From Ramlibacter pinisoli (GTDB taxonomy: Bacteria; Pseudomonadota; Gammaproteobacteria; Burkholderiales; Burkholderiaceae_C): a stretch of DNA of 64,000 nt. This document shows positions 7,495 through 15,896 of this stretch, piece by piece. Numbering within the stretch: position 1 is the first letter of the stretch; the number at the start of each line of letters is the position of its first letter. A program made the translations under genes and the position numbers. The notes under the pieces were generated by a model. It saw only the letters and a list, made by a program, of their open reading frames with translations. It was not told the DNA's origin and did not search any database. Location of the stretch: the NCBI RefSeq assembly GCF_009758015.1, contig NZ_WSEL01000003.1:1984001-2048000 (forward strand). Reading direction: 5' to 3'.

Positions 7495-9927
7495 TCAGGC
7501 CGGCGCCTCCACCGGCAGCCGTTCCATGAACGCCTCGAGCTCGTCGATGGGCAGCGGCTTGCAGAACAGGTAACCCTGGTACGAGTGGCAGCCCTGGCGG
7601 GCCAGGAACTCGCGCTGCGCCTCGGTCTCCACGCCTTCCGCGAGCACGTCCAGGTCGAGGCTGTGGGCCAGGTTGATCACCGCCTTGGCGATGGCCGCGT
7701 CGTTGGCGTCGGTCAGGATGTCCTTGACGAACTCGCGGTCGATCTTGAGCTGGTCCAGCGGCAGCCGCTTCAGGTACGACAGCGACGAGTAGCCGATGCC
7801 GAAGTCGTCCAGCGACAGGGTCACGCCCATGGCCTTCAGGCGGCCCATCTTGGCGATCGTCACGTCGATGCCATCGGCCAGCAGGCTTTCGGTCAGCTCG
7901 AGCTTGAGCTTGTGCGGCTGGATTCCCGACTGCTCGATCGCGCTCATCACCTCGTCGACGAACTCCGGGTGGCGGAACTGGCGCACGCTGACGTTGACCG
8001 CGACCGTGAGGTGGCGCCGTTCCTGGCGGTGGGCCCAGGCCGCGATCTGCGCGCAAGCCTGGTCGAGCACCCAACGGCCGATGGGGATGATGAGTGACGT
8101 CTCCTCGGCCGCGGCGATGAAGTGGTCGGGGCGGACCATGCCGCGCTGCGGATGCTTCCAGCGCAACAGGGCCTCCACGCCGATCATCTGACCGTCGTGG
8201 CCCACCTGCGGCTGGTAGTCGATCTGGAACTGCGTCTCGCGCCAAGCCTGCCGCAGGTCGGAGGCCAGGGCGGCGTTCGCGCTCACCACCGCCTGCATCT
8301 CCGGATCGAAGAAGCAGACGGTGTTGCGGCCGGCGTTCTTGGCCTGGTACATGGCCAGGTCGGCCTGCTTGAGCAGTTCGCTCACCGTGCGGTCGGTGTG
8401 GCCGAACAGGGTCACCCCGATGCTGCAGGTGCTGTGGTGCAGGTAACCCGGCAGCACGTAGGGCTCGCCCAGCGCAGCCAGGATGCGCTCGGCCACCGCA
8501 CGCGCACCCTTGGCGGGGTCGAGCGGCTTGTCGCCCCGGTTCTCCAGCAGGATCACGAACTCGTCGCCGCCCAGGCGCGCCACCGTGTCGCCCTTGGAGA
8601 CGCACGAGCGCAACCGTTCGGCCACCAGCTGCAGCAGCGTGTCGCCCTTCTGGTGACCCAGGGTGTCGTTCAGGACCTTGAAGTTGTCGAGGTCGATGAA
8701 CATCAGCGCGCCTTCGCGCGGCCGCGCGGGGTCGGATAGCGCCGCGTGCAGGCGGTCCATCAGCAGCTGCCGGTTGGGCAGCTTGGTCAGCGCGTCGTAG
8801 AAGGCCAGGTGCTGGATCTTCTCCTCGGCCAGCTTGCGTTCGGTGACGTCGCGGCCGACGGCCACCCAGTGCGTGAGCTTGCGCTGCTTGTCCCACACCG
8901 GCGAGACGTCAAGGTCCACCCAGTAGGGCTCGCCGTTCTTCTTGTAGTTGATCAGGTCCACCCGCGCCGGCCGCCATTCCTCCAGCGCCGCACGGATCTG
9001 GTCGAGGGCCCGGCGCTGCGAATTCGGTCCCTGCAGGAAGCGCGGGCTGCGGCCCACCACCTCGTCGCGGCTGTAGCCGGTGCGACGCTCGAAGGCCTCG
9101 TTGACGAACACGATCCGCGGGCCGGGCTCGCTGAACGGGCCGGCCTCGGTGATGATGACGATGTCGTTCAGGCGCGAGATGCTGCCTTCCAGCAGGCGCA
9201 ACTGCTCTTGCGCCTTGCGCCGGCTGGTGACGTCGCGCAGGTGCGCCGCCATCCCGCCGGCGAAGGGAAAAGCCCGGACCTCGAACCAGTGCGCCAGCCT
9301 GGCGTCCAGTTCCTCGAACTCCAGGCGTGCGCCCCTGGCGCAGGCGGTGCGGAACTGCTCTTCCAGGCGCAGGCGCACCGTCTTCTGGAACGAGTTCCAC
9401 AGGCGCCGCCCGAGCAGCTGCTGTGCATCGCTGCCCAGCAGGCGCTCGGCCTGTTCGTTGAGGAAGGTGTACTGGCCGTTGGCGTCGATGGTGACGAAGG
9501 CCTCGCCGCTGCTGAGCGCCGCCCCCATCCGCAACAAGGTGGCGGCGCGCGCGCCGCGCGGGGCGATCTCCTGCACCGCGCCCTGCACCGCGACGATGCG
9601 ACCGGCTTCGTCGCGCACCGGCTGGCCGAGCGCGCGCACCCACGAGCGACGCCCGTCGAGCTGCAAGACCTGGGCTTCGTCGTCGAACGGCGCGCCCTCG
9701 GCGATGCAGGCCTGCAGCAGGGGCGCGAGCTTGGCGCGGCTCTCGGGTGTGTAGTGGGCCAAGGGTTCGTCCGGCCGGTAGCCGGGCGGCGCGCGATGGA
9801 TGGCGGCGAGCTGCTCGGACCATTCGAGCGCGCCGCGGTCGAGATCCAGCCGCCACACACCGATGGATGCGGCGTGCTCGAGCATGCGGAGCACGCCGTC
9901 CTGCGGCGCCGGGTGGGAGATGGGCAT
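7495..9927 (-). CDS. PAS-PAS-PAS-GGDEF-EAL c-di-GMP signalling protein
   Basis: An 810-residue soluble sensor. Three PAS-type domains come first (about 10-125, 130-245 and 250-375; the third, with VFVNEAFERRTGYSRDEVVG, is the clearest and resembles LOV/redox PAS). A GGDEF domain follows with intact GGDEF at 453-457, then an EAL domain with EAL at 585-587 and DDFGIGYSSL near 707. Both catalytic signatures are intact, so it could both make and break c-di-GMP; which activity dominates cannot be told from sequence. No signal peptide or membrane helix is present. It is divergent from the stand-alone receiver at 10094. Confidence 0.93.
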   Translation of the reverse strand: MPISHPAPQDGVLRMLEHAASIGVWRLDLDRGALEWSEQLAAIHRAPPGYRPDEPLAHYTPESRAKLAPLLQACIAEGAPFDDEAQVLQLDGRRSWVRALGQPVRDEAGRIVAVQGAVQEIAPRGARAATLLRMGAALSSGEAFVTIDANGQYTFLNEQAERLLGSDAQQLLGRRLWNSFQKTVRLRLEEQFRTACARGARLEFEELDARLAHWFEVRAFPFAGGMAAHLRDVTSRRKAQEQLRLLEGSISRLNDIVIITEAGPFSEPGPRIVFVNEAFERRTGYSRDEVVGRSPRFLQGPNSQRRALDQIRAALEEWRPARVDLINYKKNGEPYWVDLDVSPVWDKQRKLTHWVAVGRDVTERKLAEEKIQHLAFYDALTKLPNRQLLMDRLHAALSDPARPREGALMFIDLDNFKVLNDTLGHQKGDTLLQLVAERLRSCVSKGDTVARLGGDEFVILLENRGDKPLDPAKGARAVAERILAALGEPYVLPGYLHHSTCSIGVTLFGHTDRTVSELLKQADLAMYQAKNAGRNTVCFFDPEMQAVVSANAALASDLRQAWRETQFQIDYQPQVGHDGQMIGVEALLRWKHPQRGMVRPDHFIAAAEETSLIIPIGRWVLDQACAQIAAWAHRQERRHLTVAVNVSVRQFRHPEFVDEVMSAIEQSGIQPHKLKLELTESLLADGIDVTIAKMGRLKAMGVTLSLDDFGIGYSSLSYLKRLPLDQLKIDREFVKDILTDANDAAIAKAVINLAHSLDLDVLAEGVETEAQREFLARQGCHSYQGYLFCKPLPIDELEAFMERLPVEAPA

Positions 9928-10093
9928 GGTGGAGTGAGGGGGCGCCGGGGCCTGCCCCCGATGGGTCGATGGTACGGCGGCCGGACGCTCGTCGAGGTAG
10001 GCAGCGTCCTACTGCAGTTCAGGTAGCGGTCCCGCTTGGCCCAACTCGTCGCTGCTTAAAAGTGCGACACAGCTGATACCACTCCTTACCCCC

Positions 10094-10492
10094 GTGCCTC
10101 CCCAACTCCGGACCGTCATCGTCGAGGACAACGCGACCGTGCGGGAGAACCTCGTCGGTGCGCTGGAGGAGCTCACGTGCATCCGGGTCCAGGTGGCCCT
10201 CGGCACCGAGCGCGAAGCGCAGGACTGGCTCGGTGCGTCCGACCATCCCTGGGACCTGCTCCTCATCGACCTGCTCCTGAGACAGGGCTCGGGCATGGGG
10301 CTGGTGCAGCGCCTGGCCCAGCGCCGCCCGAACCAGAAAGTCGTGGTGTTCAGCAACTACGTGAATGCCGGCGTGCGCAAGCGCTGTGCCCAACTCGGCG
10401 TCGACGCCGTCTTCGACAAGTCCACCGAGATCGACGCCCTGGTCGACTACTGCGCACGCCAGTGCGCGTGCCTTGCTGGCGACGGCGCCTGA
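10094..10492 (+). CDS. Single-domain response regulator (receiver only)
   Basis: A 132-residue CheY-like receiver with no output domain, read from GTG. The acidic pocket is E11-D12, the phosphoacceptor is D59 in the segment LLLIDLLLRQGSG, and the conserved lysine is K109 in VFDKS. The signalling partner is not adjacent. The degenerate histidine-kinase-like protein and the two GGDEF-EAL proteins on either side suggest it feeds a c-di-GMP circuit, which is inference. It is convergent with the GAF-GGDEF-EAL gene. Confidence 0.85.
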   Translation: MPPQLRTVIVEDNATVRENLVGALEELTCIRVQVALGTEREAQDWLGASDHPWDLLLIDLLLRQGSGMGLVQRLAQRRPNQKVVVFSNYVNAGVRKRCAQLGVDAVFDKSTEIDALVDYCARQCACLAGDGA

Positions 10493-10531
10493 GGACGGAC
10501 AAGTCCGCCACCCTGCCCGACTTCCGTCGGC

Positions 10532-12403
10532 TCAGACGGGAAACCGCCCCGACGTCAGCAGGGCAGCGATCTCTGCTGCCGACACCGCCGGGCTGTAGAG
10601 GAAGCCCTGGCCGTGGTCGCACTGCAGGATCTGCAGCTGGCGCGCCTGCTCCGGCGTCTCGATCCCCTCGGCAACCACCTTCAGCCCGAGGTTGCGCGCC
10701 AGGCCGACGCAGGTGGCGACGATGCCGCGGTACGCATCGTCGCTGGCGAGGCGCTCCACGAACGAGCGATCGATCTTCACCTCGTCGACCGGGAGCCGGA
10801 CGATGTACGAAAGCGAGGAATAGCCGGTGCCGAAATCGTCGATGGCGACCGGAATCCCGAGCGCCCGGATCCTGGCGAGCACGTCGATCGCCTGTTCCAT
10901 GTCGCCGATGAGCACGCTCTCGGTCACCTCCACGGCCAGTGCCTCGCGTTCGTCCGGCAGGCCGGCCAGCACGTCCCGCAGGTCGTCGAGCAACCGCCCT
11001 TCGCGCAGTTGGGCCGCGGCAACGTTGACGGCGATGCGTGGTGCGCGCAGGCCGGCCTCCCGCCACCTGCGCCAGTCGGCCACCGCGCGGCGCAGGATGT
11101 GCCGTCCCGCCTCGCGGATCAGTCCCGTGGCCTCCAGCGCCGGCACGAACTCGGCGGGGGTCAGCAGGCCGCGCTGCGGATGCACCCACCGCACCAGTGC
11201 CTCGACGCCCACCAGCCGGCCCGTTCCGAGGTCCACCTTGGGCTGGTACAGGTTGATGAACTCGTCGCGCGCCAGCGCCTCGCGCAGTTGCGGCTCCAGG
11301 CGGTAGTGCGCACGCGCCGCCGGCGCCACCGCGCTGTCGAAGAGGACGGCCGGCTCGTCGCGCTCGATGGCCAGCTGCAGCGCCACGTCGGCGGCGTTCA
11401 CGACGTCGTCGAGCGTGCGCCCGTCGCGCGGAAAGTCGGCGAAGCCCAGGTGCACGGGACACACCAGCGTCAGCGCATCCACGCGGTACGGCTCCTCCAG
11501 GCGCGTCGCCAGCCGCTGTGCCTGGGCCTGGGCGAAGCCATCCGGATCGGCGCCGGGGAAGAACACCAGGAACAGGCCGCGCTTGATGCGGCCGACCAAG
11601 GCGCCCTCGGCAGCCAGGCCGCGCAAGCGGTCGGCAAACTGCCGGATCAAGGCGTCCGCGGTACGGAAGCCGTGGGCCGTGCCGATCTGGTTGATCGACT
11701 TCAGGCGCACGAAGCAGGCCACGCCGCGTTCGGGCCGGCCGGCTTCGAACCGGTCCTCGAAGTGGGACCAGTTCGACAGGCCGGTGAGCCGATCCGTCTG
11801 CGTCGCCTCGCGCAGCTGCCGGCGCAAGTCGAGCTGAGATGCAACGCTGGCGGCCAGGGACAGGAGCGCTTCGCGCTGGGCCCGGGTGAGCCGGCGCGGC
11901 ACGCTGTCCATCACGCACAGCGTCCCGATCGCGCTGCCCTGCCGCGTGCGCAGCGGCACGCAGGCGTAGAAGCGCACGGGCTGCGCGCGCGTCCCGTGCA
12001 CGAGCGGATCGAACCACGGCAGGCGCGCCGTGTCGGGCACCTCGATCAGCGGCTCGCCGGAGACGATGGCGCGTGCGCAAAGGCCGTGTTCACGCGCGAT
12101 CTCCCTGGTCGGCAGTCCGCGGCTGGCCAGGTAGCGCTGGCGCGTGGCATCGACGATGGTTAGCGCGGCCATCGGCACGCCGCACAGCATGGCGGCGAGC
12201 TCCACGAAGCGGGCGGCTTCCGGATCGCCGCCGGGCTCGGCCAGCCCGAGGCTGCGCAGGTGGGCCAGTCGCTCGGGCTCGTCGGTCGGTAGCAGCAAGG
12301 CGGGAGTCCGCGCCAGCGCCGGCCCGGAGGTTGTCTGCGCCGGGTCGTCGGCCGGCACCGCGCGGCGCCGGCTCGCCAGGGACGTGACCTGCAGCAGGTT
12401 CAT
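10532..12403 (-). CDS. GAF-(degenerate GGDEF)-EAL protein, probable c-di-GMP phosphodiesterase
   Basis: A 623-residue soluble protein. A GAF domain spans about residues 45-190, a GGDEF-like domain about 195-350 and an EAL domain about 370-615. At the place of GGDEF the sequence reads KRGLF (in GRIKRGLFLVFFPG), so cyclase activity is not expected. The EAL part keeps GVEALVRW, the conserved DDFGTGYSSLSY and the VVAEGIET block, so hydrolysis of c-di-GMP is plausible, with the dead GGDEF acting as a GTP-sensing or structural module as in known hybrids. It is transcribed toward the receiver gene. Confidence 0.9.
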   Translation of the reverse strand: MNLLQVTSLASRRRAVPADDPAQTTSGPALARTPALLLPTDEPERLAHLRSLGLAEPGGDPEAARFVELAAMLCGVPMAALTIVDATRQRYLASRGLPTREIAREHGLCARAIVSGEPLIEVPDTARLPWFDPLVHGTRAQPVRFYACVPLRTRQGSAIGTLCVMDSVPRRLTRAQREALLSLAASVASQLDLRRQLREATQTDRLTGLSNWSHFEDRFEAGRPERGVACFVRLKSINQIGTAHGFRTADALIRQFADRLRGLAAEGALVGRIKRGLFLVFFPGADPDGFAQAQAQRLATRLEEPYRVDALTLVCPVHLGFADFPRDGRTLDDVVNAADVALQLAIERDEPAVLFDSAVAPAARAHYRLEPQLREALARDEFINLYQPKVDLGTGRLVGVEALVRWVHPQRGLLTPAEFVPALEATGLIREAGRHILRRAVADWRRWREAGLRAPRIAVNVAAAQLREGRLLDDLRDVLAGLPDEREALAVEVTESVLIGDMEQAIDVLARIRALGIPVAIDDFGTGYSSLSYIVRLPVDEVKIDRSFVERLASDDAYRGIVATCVGLARNLGLKVVAEGIETPEQARQLQILQCDHGQGFLYSPAVSAAEIAALLTSGRFPV

Positions 12404-12616
12404 CGCCCGCCCGGCCCCGGTCGCAGCCCCAAGCCCGGCGGCAACCGCTTACATGACGTAAGGAAATCTTTCACGGGGCCCACTCTGACGGTCCTGCTGA
12501 ACCGTGGGCTGTCGGCGCTGGCGTCCTTTTGGCGTAGGACCTCACTGATGGGCTGGCGGCGCCGGTCAGGGTTGAGTCAGTTCCATTCCGGTCTGATCGG
12601 CCGTGGAGGCTGAGGC

Positions 12617-12757
12617 ATGACAAAACAAACGGATGGGTACAGGACCCGGGAATGGCGCCGCTGGCGCAACAGGCAGTTCGTGCGGACGCTGGTCCTTCCC
12701 GTCGCACTGCTCATCCTGGCGGCGGCAACGGCCTGGGGCGCCCTGGCACTGATCTGA
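12617..12757 (+). CDS. Small single-pass membrane protein
   Basis: A 46-residue reading frame with a GGAGG sequence 7 bases before its ATG. The N-terminal 22 residues are strongly basic (including REWRRWRNRQ) and are followed by one hydrophobic helix of about 22 residues that runs to the C-terminus, which ends in ALALI. This is the typical layout of a tiny inner-membrane protein with a cytoplasmic positive tail. No family is recognised. The good RBS and the amphipathic-to-hydrophobic layout are the only support. Confidence 0.5.
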   Translation: MTKQTDGYRTREWRRWRNRQFVRTLVLPVALLILAAATAWGALALI

Positions 12758-12846
12758 TGGAGGTGCGCCTGGTCCGCGCCGCCCCATGTTGCACACGAGC
12801 ATCAGGCCTTGTAGGACAATACCTTCAGACCTTAGTTCGCACTTAC

Positions 12847-12867
12847 GGCGGACGTTATAAAACCGCC
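12847..12867 (+). promoter_or_regulatory. Candidate -10 (TATAAA) framed by an inverted repeat
   Basis: TATAAA at 12856-12861 stands between GGCGG (12847) and CCGCC (12863), which form a 5-base inverted repeat around the box. It lies about 30 bases before the gene starting at 12891, so it may be that gene's promoter with an overlapping operator. The -35 region is not clear. Confidence 0.35.
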
Positions 12868-12890
12868 ACAACGATCGAGGAGACGCGGCC

Positions 12891-13403
12891 ATGTTCGACA
12901 TCCGGAAGCTCTTCCGCCGAAACGCCGCGCCCTTCGTGCAGACCGGCATGGATGTGCAGGACGCGACGGTCGAGGAACTGCAGGACGAATTCCGTGCGTG
13001 CATCCTGGACGTGCTGGCGCGGGCGATGGTCGACAAGACCTGCGTCGACATCGAGATCCGCCATGGCGGGGTAATGCGCGACGGCCGCCACCTGCTGACG
13101 GGGATGCTGCGGCTGGTGAAGTGGGACCGGGTCTCGGGGCTGCGCCTGCTGATCGGTCTGCCGATCCTGGAGCGCGGGGTCCGGCGGATGGTGGCCGCCA
13201 GCTGGGCTGCCGAGGCCGCGCACTTCGGCGGCCTGTGGGTCCACCCCTCGGGCCAGATCCTGGAGCGGTCCCTGCTCAAGGAACTGGGGCACGACCTCAC
13301 CATGCTGGAGAACGCCCCCGCCTTCGTGCACATGGACGATTCGGCGTGGAGCGCCCATCCGGACAACGAGACCCGCAAGGCGACGGACTGGGCGGCGCTC
13401 TGA
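12891..13403 (+). CDS. Hypothetical protein
   Basis: A 170-residue soluble protein, not recognised. It has an acidic N-terminal helix-rich part (residues 20-50, EELQDEFRACILDVLARA), a central segment with alternating hydrophobics that could form a beta sheet, and a C-terminal part rich in His/Trp/Asp (LGHDLTMLENAP, then HMDDSAW). No signal peptide or membrane helix is seen. GAGGAGA lies 8 bases before the ATG. It is isolated, with a candidate promoter upstream and the tRNA-Arg terminator downstream on the other strand. Confidence 0.6.
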   Translation: MFDIRKLFRRNAAPFVQTGMDVQDATVEELQDEFRACILDVLARAMVDKTCVDIEIRHGGVMRDGRHLLTGMLRLVKWDRVSGLRLLIGLPILERGVRRMVAASWAAEAAHFGGLWVHPSGQILERSLLKELGHDLTMLENAPAFVHMDDSAWSAHPDNETRKATDWAAL

Positions 13404-13589
13404 GGGGATCGGGCGCGCGGGGACCGGCCTGCGCGAATGGGTGCCCATCGGCGGTTCACTTGTAAAAGCGCCTGACGCCAAGCGGCTGCGCATGCCGCGT
13501 CGGCCATGGCAAGTGGAGTCCTCCGGCCCGCCTGGCGTCCCGGTCGGCCAGGAGCCTCGGCGGCCCGCTGCCCGACTCCGCGCTCGCGC

Positions 13590-13628
13590 AAAGAAAAACG
13601 GGTCACGTGCTCTGAACACGTGACCCGT
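13590..13628 (-). terminator. Intrinsic terminator of tRNA-Arg
   Basis: Read on the minus strand, a perfect 12-base-pair stem (ACGGGTCACGTG / CACGTGACCCGT) with a 7-base loop is followed by TTTTTCTTT. It begins about 19 bases after the tRNA-Arg 3' end and is among the strongest hairpins in the window. Confidence 0.9.
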
Positions 13629-13646
13629 ATGAATTCCAGAAGAATC

Positions 13647-13723
13647 TGGTGCGGCTGGCAGGATTCGAACCCACGACCCCTTGGTTCGTAGCCAAGTACT
13701 CTATCCAACTGAGCTACAGCCGC
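13647..13723 (-). tRNA. tRNA-Arg (anticodon ACG)
   Basis: A 77-nucleotide cloverleaf including an encoded CCA end. The acceptor stem GCGGCTG pairs with CAGCCGC, the anticodon arm is CTTGG-CTACGAA-CCAAG with anticodon ACG, and the T loop is TTCGAAT. All arms pair well. It reads CGN arginine codons after A34-to-inosine editing. A strong intrinsic terminator follows. Confidence 0.96.
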
Positions 13724-13802
13724 GAAGCCCGCAAGTATAGCATCAGTCGGCGACCTGTTTTCGGCCCCACCGGCGACGGCTTCCACGGACATACTGCGCG
13801 CC

Positions 13803-14987
13803 ATGCTCGAGCCTCGCGCGCGGATCACCGTGGCCCTCGGCGGCGCCCAGACGCTGGCCTGGGCATCCAGCTACTACCTGCCGGCGGTGCTGGGTGCGCC
13901 GATCGCGCGCGAACTGGGTTTTGCGCCTTCGGCGGTGTACGCCGCCTTCTCGGTTGCGCTCGTCATCTCCGCCTTCACGGCGCCCTGGTCAGGCCGCGCC
14001 ATCGACCTGCACGGTGGTCGCCCGGTGCTGCTGGGCAGCTCGGTGCTGTTCGCCACGGCGCTGGCCCTCATGGCCAGCGCCGACGGGCAGGTCGGGCTGT
14101 TCGCGGCCTGGGCCGTGATGGGGCTGGCGATGGGCAGCGGCCTGTACGACGCGGCCTTCGCCTGCCTGGTCCGGCTGCACGGCCCCAAGGCGCGGACACC
14201 GATCACGGGCGTGACCCTGATGGCAGGTTTCGCCAGCACCATCGGTTGGCCCCTGAGCGCCGCCCTGCTGGAAGCGTACGGCTGGCGCGGTGCCTGCGCC
14301 GCCTGGGCCCTGCTGCACGTGACCCTCGGACTGGCGCTCTACGCGACGCTGCCGCGGGCGCCGGAGCCCGTGCGGCTGGCGGCGACGGACGCCGCGCCGG
14401 CCGGCGGACCGGCCCGCGTGCCGCGCGGCACCGCGGCCCTGCTCGCCCTGGTCTTCGCCATCACCTGGTTCACCAGCACCGCCATGGCGGCCCACCTGCC
14501 GAGCGTGCTCCAGCACGCCGGCGCGACGCTGGCGGGGGCGGTGCTGGTCGGTGCACTGATCGGTCCGGCGCAGGTGACGGCGCGGTTGCTGGAATTCGGT
14601 CTGCTGCGCCGCTACCACCCGCTGCTGTCGGCCCGCTGTGCGGCCCTGGGACATCCGGCCGGCGCCCTGCTGCTGCTGGCGGTCGGACCGGCCGCAGCGC
14701 CCGCCTTCGCGGTGCTGCACGGCATGGGCAACGGGATCATGACGGTGGCCAATGGCGCGCTGCCGCTGGCCTTGTTCGGCGCCGGCGGCTATGGCGCCCG
14801 CCAGGGCTGGCTGATGCTGCCGGCGCGGATCACGCAGGCGATGTCGCCCTACGCCTTCGGCCTCGCGCTGGACCGCTGGGGCGTCCAGGCACTCCTGGGG
14901 ACGGTGGCGCTCGGTGGCCTGTGCCTGCTGGCACTCCTGGCGATCCGGCCGGCACGGCAGCCGGGCCCGGTGCCGGCCAGCCCCTAG
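13803..14987 (+). CDS. MFS transporter
   Basis: A 394-residue integral membrane protein with about 12 hydrophobic segments in two halves, separated by a polar loop near residues 190-210. The loop between helices 2 and 3 contains SGRAIDLHGGRPVLL, which matches the MFS signature G-R-x-x-D-x-x-G-x-R. The fold identifies a proton-driven or facilitative transporter of small solutes; the substrate cannot be told. It is alone, downstream of and divergent from tRNA-Arg. Confidence 0.85.
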   Translation: MLEPRARITVALGGAQTLAWASSYYLPAVLGAPIARELGFAPSAVYAAFSVALVISAFTAPWSGRAIDLHGGRPVLLGSSVLFATALALMASADGQVGLFAAWAVMGLAMGSGLYDAAFACLVRLHGPKARTPITGVTLMAGFASTIGWPLSAALLEAYGWRGACAAWALLHVTLGLALYATLPRAPEPVRLAATDAAPAGGPARVPRGTAALLALVFAITWFTSTAMAAHLPSVLQHAGATLAGAVLVGALIGPAQVTARLLEFGLLRRYHPLLSARCAALGHPAGALLLLAVGPAAAPAFAVLHGMGNGIMTVANGALPLALFGAGGYGARQGWLMLPARITQAMSPYAFGLALDRWGVQALLGTVALGGLCLLALLAIRPARQPGPVPASP

Positions 14988-14991
14988 GCCC

Positions 14992-15591
14992 TCACCAGCT
15001 CGCCGGCTGGGTGGGCGCGAAATCCGGTGGCGCCTCGTCCCTGGCGCGGATCCGGTCCTGCTGCGCGAACAGGCGCGCCAGATCTTCCTTGGTCTTGCGG
15101 GGAGGACCGGGCTGGGGCGGCTCCATGGCGACCGGCGCGCTTTCCGGCTGCGGCGTGCCGTCGGCCCAGGTGGCCGGATCGGGCATCGGGCCGGGCTCTC
15201 CTTCGACCTTCGCGTACTGCCAGGAGAAGCCGCGCAGCCAACTGCGGACCTCGGGTTCGACCGCCAGCAGCCGCTGCTCGAGGTCTTGCTGGAACGACAG
15301 CGTGTAGGGCAGCAGGCGCGGCTCCCAATGCTGCATCACCAGCCGGATGTGGACCCCGGGCGTGCCGCCGCCCCGCGGGGAGACCTCGAGCGCTTCGGCG
15401 ACGATCCAGGAACTGGGGATGCCGTTCTTCAGGAGGCTCTGGCGCAGGGCCAGCCGCAGCAACTCCCGCCGCATGCTGATGGGCGAAACCGCCCGCCCCT
15501 CACTGCCGCCCTGGGGCGCGCTGGCCCGCGAACGTGCGGACGGCAAGGGCTGCGCTTCGGCGCCCCCGAACAACTTCTGCATCAGCCCCAT
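14992..15591 (-). CDS. Conserved hypothetical protein
   Basis: A 199-residue soluble protein from an ATG preceded by GAGGAGA. Residues 35-130 form an apparent alpha/beta domain (RRELLRLALRQSLLKNGIP, then HIRLVMQHWEP), while residues 130-199 are Pro-rich and probably disordered. I do not recognise a function. It is convergent with the MFS gene, the stops being only 4 bases apart, and its start lies about 160 bases from the tRNA half that marks the element boundary. Confidence 0.6.
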   Translation of the reverse strand: MGLMQKLFGGAEAQPLPSARSRASAPQGGSEGRAVSPISMRRELLRLALRQSLLKNGIPSSWIVAEALEVSPRGGGTPGVHIRLVMQHWEPRLLPYTLSFQQDLEQRLLAVEPEVRSWLRGFSWQYAKVEGEPGPMPDPATWADGTPQPESAPVAMEPPQPGPPRKTKEDLARLFAQQDRIRARDEAPPDFAPTQPASW

Positions 15592-15754
15592 CGTCGTCGT
15601 CTCCTCGCTGTGCGGGCCACTGGCGGGCCTTCACCGAGCACTATATGTGAGCGGATGTTTCGACGGCCACGGCAGCCGGATGGACGGCGCGCCGGGAGGC
15701 TCCTGCGGCGCAGGAGAACGACGAGTCGAGGAGGAAGTCGCGGGCAGGCCGCGG

Positions 15755-15801
15755 TGGTAGGGCGTGCTGGACTTGAACCAGCGACCAAGGGATTATGAGT
15801 C
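15755..15801 (-). other. Orphan 3' half of a CAT-anticodon tRNA (attachment-site core)
   Basis: Read on the minus strand, this 47-base stretch contains an anticodon loop CTCATAA, the 3' strand of the anticodon stem, a perfect T arm (GCTGG-TTCAAGT-CCAGC), the 3' acceptor strand ACGCCCT, discriminator A and CCA. The 5' half is absent: bases beyond the anticodon loop do not pair. A tyrosine integrase starts 95 bases away, so this is most simply the att half left after integration into a tRNA-Met or tRNA-Ile2 gene. I found no second copy elsewhere in the window by eye. Confidence 0.75.
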
Positions 15802-15874
15802 AGCATCCCCTAGGCGGGCTTAGATCGCGTTAGACATTGGGCCGGTTGCTTCTCAGAGGAGAAAACGTCTAGAG

Positions 15875-15892
15875 TTGTCCACAAAAGGACAA
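15875..15892 (+). promoter_or_regulatory. Palindrome over the integrase ribosome-binding site
   Basis: TTGTCC-n6-GGACAA, a perfect 6-base inverted repeat. It ends 4 bases before the integrase ATG and contains the AAGGA that would serve as its Shine-Dalgarno sequence. It could be an operator or an RNA hairpin that hides the RBS. Confidence 0.45.
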
Positions 15893-15896
15893 ACTC

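Noticed and set aside
15802..15850. Complete tRNA continuing from the 3' half
   Set aside because: Bases 5' of the anticodon loop do not pair with the anticodon or acceptor strands.
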